From the NCBI GenBank assembly GCA_902494565.1, contig CABUTN010000033.1:1-23560 (forward strand): a stretch of 23,560 bases of DNA. The letters run 5' to 3'. The notes under the pieces were generated by a model. That model ran no database searches, was not told the origin of the DNA, and was given only the letters and a program-made list of their open reading frames with translations. Position numbers and translations under genes: made by a program. This stretch comes from an uncultured Collinsella sp. GTDB lineage: Bacteria > Actinomycetota > Coriobacteriia > Coriobacteriales > Coriobacteriaceae. Within the stretch, counting starts at the first letter, position 1; each line of letters opens with the position of its first letter. Shown here one piece after another: positions 23,091 through 23,560 of the stretch.

Positions 23091-23125
23091 GGCTAACCGT
23101 TTGCCATGGCTAACCAATTTTAACC
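23091..23125 (-). promoter_or_regulatory. Candidate iron-repressor operator upstream of feoAB
   Basis: On the minus strand GGTTAGCC occurs at 23108-23115 and 23091-23098 (17-bp period), with a third GGTTA at 23121-23125. The GGTTAGCC core equals the centre-left half of the DtxR/IdeR consensus. It lies 50-90 nt before the feoAB start, overlapping the likely promoter, of which I see only weak boxes (TAAATA-like -10 near 23078). The right half-sites are degenerate. Confidence 0.45.
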
Positions 23126-23139
23126 ATGCATGATAGCGC

Positions 23140-23157
23140 GAACATGCAACGATGTTC
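23140..23157. promoter_or_regulatory. GAACAT/ATGTTC dyad
   Basis: A perfect 6-bp inverted repeat with a 6-bp spacer, about 100 bp upstream of the feoAB start. It could be a regulator site. No specific protein is implied. Confidence 0.3.
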
Positions 23158-23207
23158 AATCAGCAAATTGGCGCAATGGGGACAGGCAGGAGAGTTCAGG
23201 GCCATAG

Positions 23208-23400
23208 TTTCCCGATGAGGCCTCTCGGGGAAACTACATCCCAGAATTCCGGCTCGAAACGGGATATGATTTCCCAAACAGGCCTCTTACGGAAAATGCA
23301 TCCCGGAATCCCCGCTCGAAACGGGACGCGCTTTCCCAGTCGAGGCCCTATGGGAAACTGCGTCCCACCTTGAAAGGCAAAACTGGGGCGCAGTTTCCGG
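23208..23400. repeat. Tandem array with exact 62-bp period
   Basis: Units begin with TTTCCC at 23208, 23270 and 23332, and a truncated fourth begins TTTCCG at 23394. Units 1 and 2 share AGGCCTCT, CATCCC and GCTCGAAACGGGA. Unit 3 is more diverged after its first 35 bp. Each unit contains a TTTCCC to GGGAAA (or GGAAAA) hairpin. Confidence 0.85.
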
Positions 23401-23418
23401 GCGGGGCATCAAAAACGA

Positions 23419-23440
23419 AGTTGCGGTGGAATAGTTCCTG
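23419..23440 (+). repeat. Single arm of the palindromic repeat
   Basis: This 22-bp stretch is identical to 19280-19301. Only one arm is present in the window. Seven bases further on, the insertion-sequence end begins. Confidence 0.85.
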
Positions 23441-23447
23441 GAGGGGG

Positions 23448-23560
23448 TGCGGACAGAAAGTTGGACCGCGGGGCGGTCCGGACTGGAGGTTCGCATGTAC
23501 AGCAGGGAGAAGGTCGAGCTCTTCCTCCTGGCGACGGAGGACGGCATGGGGCCGACCGCC
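23448..23560 (+). mobile_element. Left end of an insertion sequence (cut by the window edge)
   Basis: A TG-starting sequence, TGCGGACAGAAAGTTGGACC, is followed after a short GC-rich palindrome (GGACCGC/GCGGTCC) by a Shine-Dalgarno and an ATG. This is the layout of an IS end plus transposase start, IS3-like by general appearance. The far end and target duplication are outside the window. Confidence 0.55.
23495..23560 (+). CDS. N-terminus of a putative transposase (partial)
   Basis: Only 22 codons are in the window, beginning MYSREKVELFLLATED. GGAGG lies five nucleotides before the ATG. The charged helix followed by a Gly-rich turn looks like the first helix of a helix-turn-helix transposase OrfA, and the preceding terminal-repeat-like sequence supports that. 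The frame is open to the window edge. Family assignment (IS3-like) is a guess from context. Confidence 0.5.
   Translation, partial: MYSREKVELFLLATEDGMGPTA

Larger units (their letters stand above)
23040..23494. other. 455-bp non-coding region upstream of feoAB
   Basis: No gene is supported. It contains the feoAB leader, GGTTAGCC repeats (23091-23125), a GAACAT/ATGTTC dyad (23140-23157), a 62-bp tandem repeat array (23208-23400), one arm of the palindromic repeat (23419-23440) and the left end of an insertion sequence from about 23448. Confidence 0.7.

Noticed and set aside
22999..23159. Upstream ATG start for feoAB giving 826 residues
   Set aside because: The extra 40 residues have no similarity to FeoA and cover the likely operator, whereas the GTG at 23039 has a well-spaced GGAGG.
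23208..23400. The 62-bp repeats as a CRISPR array
   Set aside because: The repeated parts are degenerate and interrupted, there are no uniform spacers between identical repeats, and no cas gene is present.

Overview
The window is GC-rich bacterial DNA, most likely from Collinsella or a close relative in the class Coriobacteriia (Actinomycetota). This placement is inferred from protein character: an actinobacterial-type insertion in RpoC, a FeoA-FeoB fusion, a high-GC codon bias and many short palindromic intergenic repeats. It has not been tested by a search. Almost every gene lies on the minus strand, so the biological reading order runs from high to low coordinates.

Positions 1-14900 hold the core translation and transcription cluster. 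In minus-strand order it is: an L10-type leader with an attenuator-like hairpin, rplJ, rplL, terminator, galU, terminator, rpoB-rpoC, terminator, a 715-bp repeat-rich gap, then rpsL-rpsG-fusA-rpsJ and a terminator. Two layout features are unusual. galU (UDP-glucose synthesis) sits between rplL and rpoB, and the str operon lacks tuf, with rpsJ as its last gene followed by its own terminator.

Positions 14900-17300 hold the rplJ promoter embedded in a 224-bp nested palindrome, a class I/II aminotransferase, and a divergent plus-strand gene for an unrecognised 218-residue protein. That last gene ends convergently on a DNA repair gene with overlapping stop codons.

Positions 17259-23040 hold four minus-strand accessory genes: feoAB (ferrous iron uptake), a SotB-like sugar efflux transporter, and a GH13 glycosidase followed 3 nt later by a deoxyinosine-type DNA glycosylase. 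Positions 23040-23560 hold a candidate iron-responsive operator, a 62-bp tandem repeat array, one arm of a palindromic repeat, and the left end of an insertion sequence that runs off the window.

The most interesting signals are in RNA polymerase. RpoC carries about 230 extra C-terminal residues that include a stretch aligning without gaps to the alpha-subunit C-terminal domain, keeping most of the residues alpha uses to bind DNA. RpoB has an 8-residue insertion in fork loop 2 that replaces a nearly invariant motif beside the rifampicin pocket. Together they suggest a lineage-specific polymerase architecture that deserves structural and functional attention.
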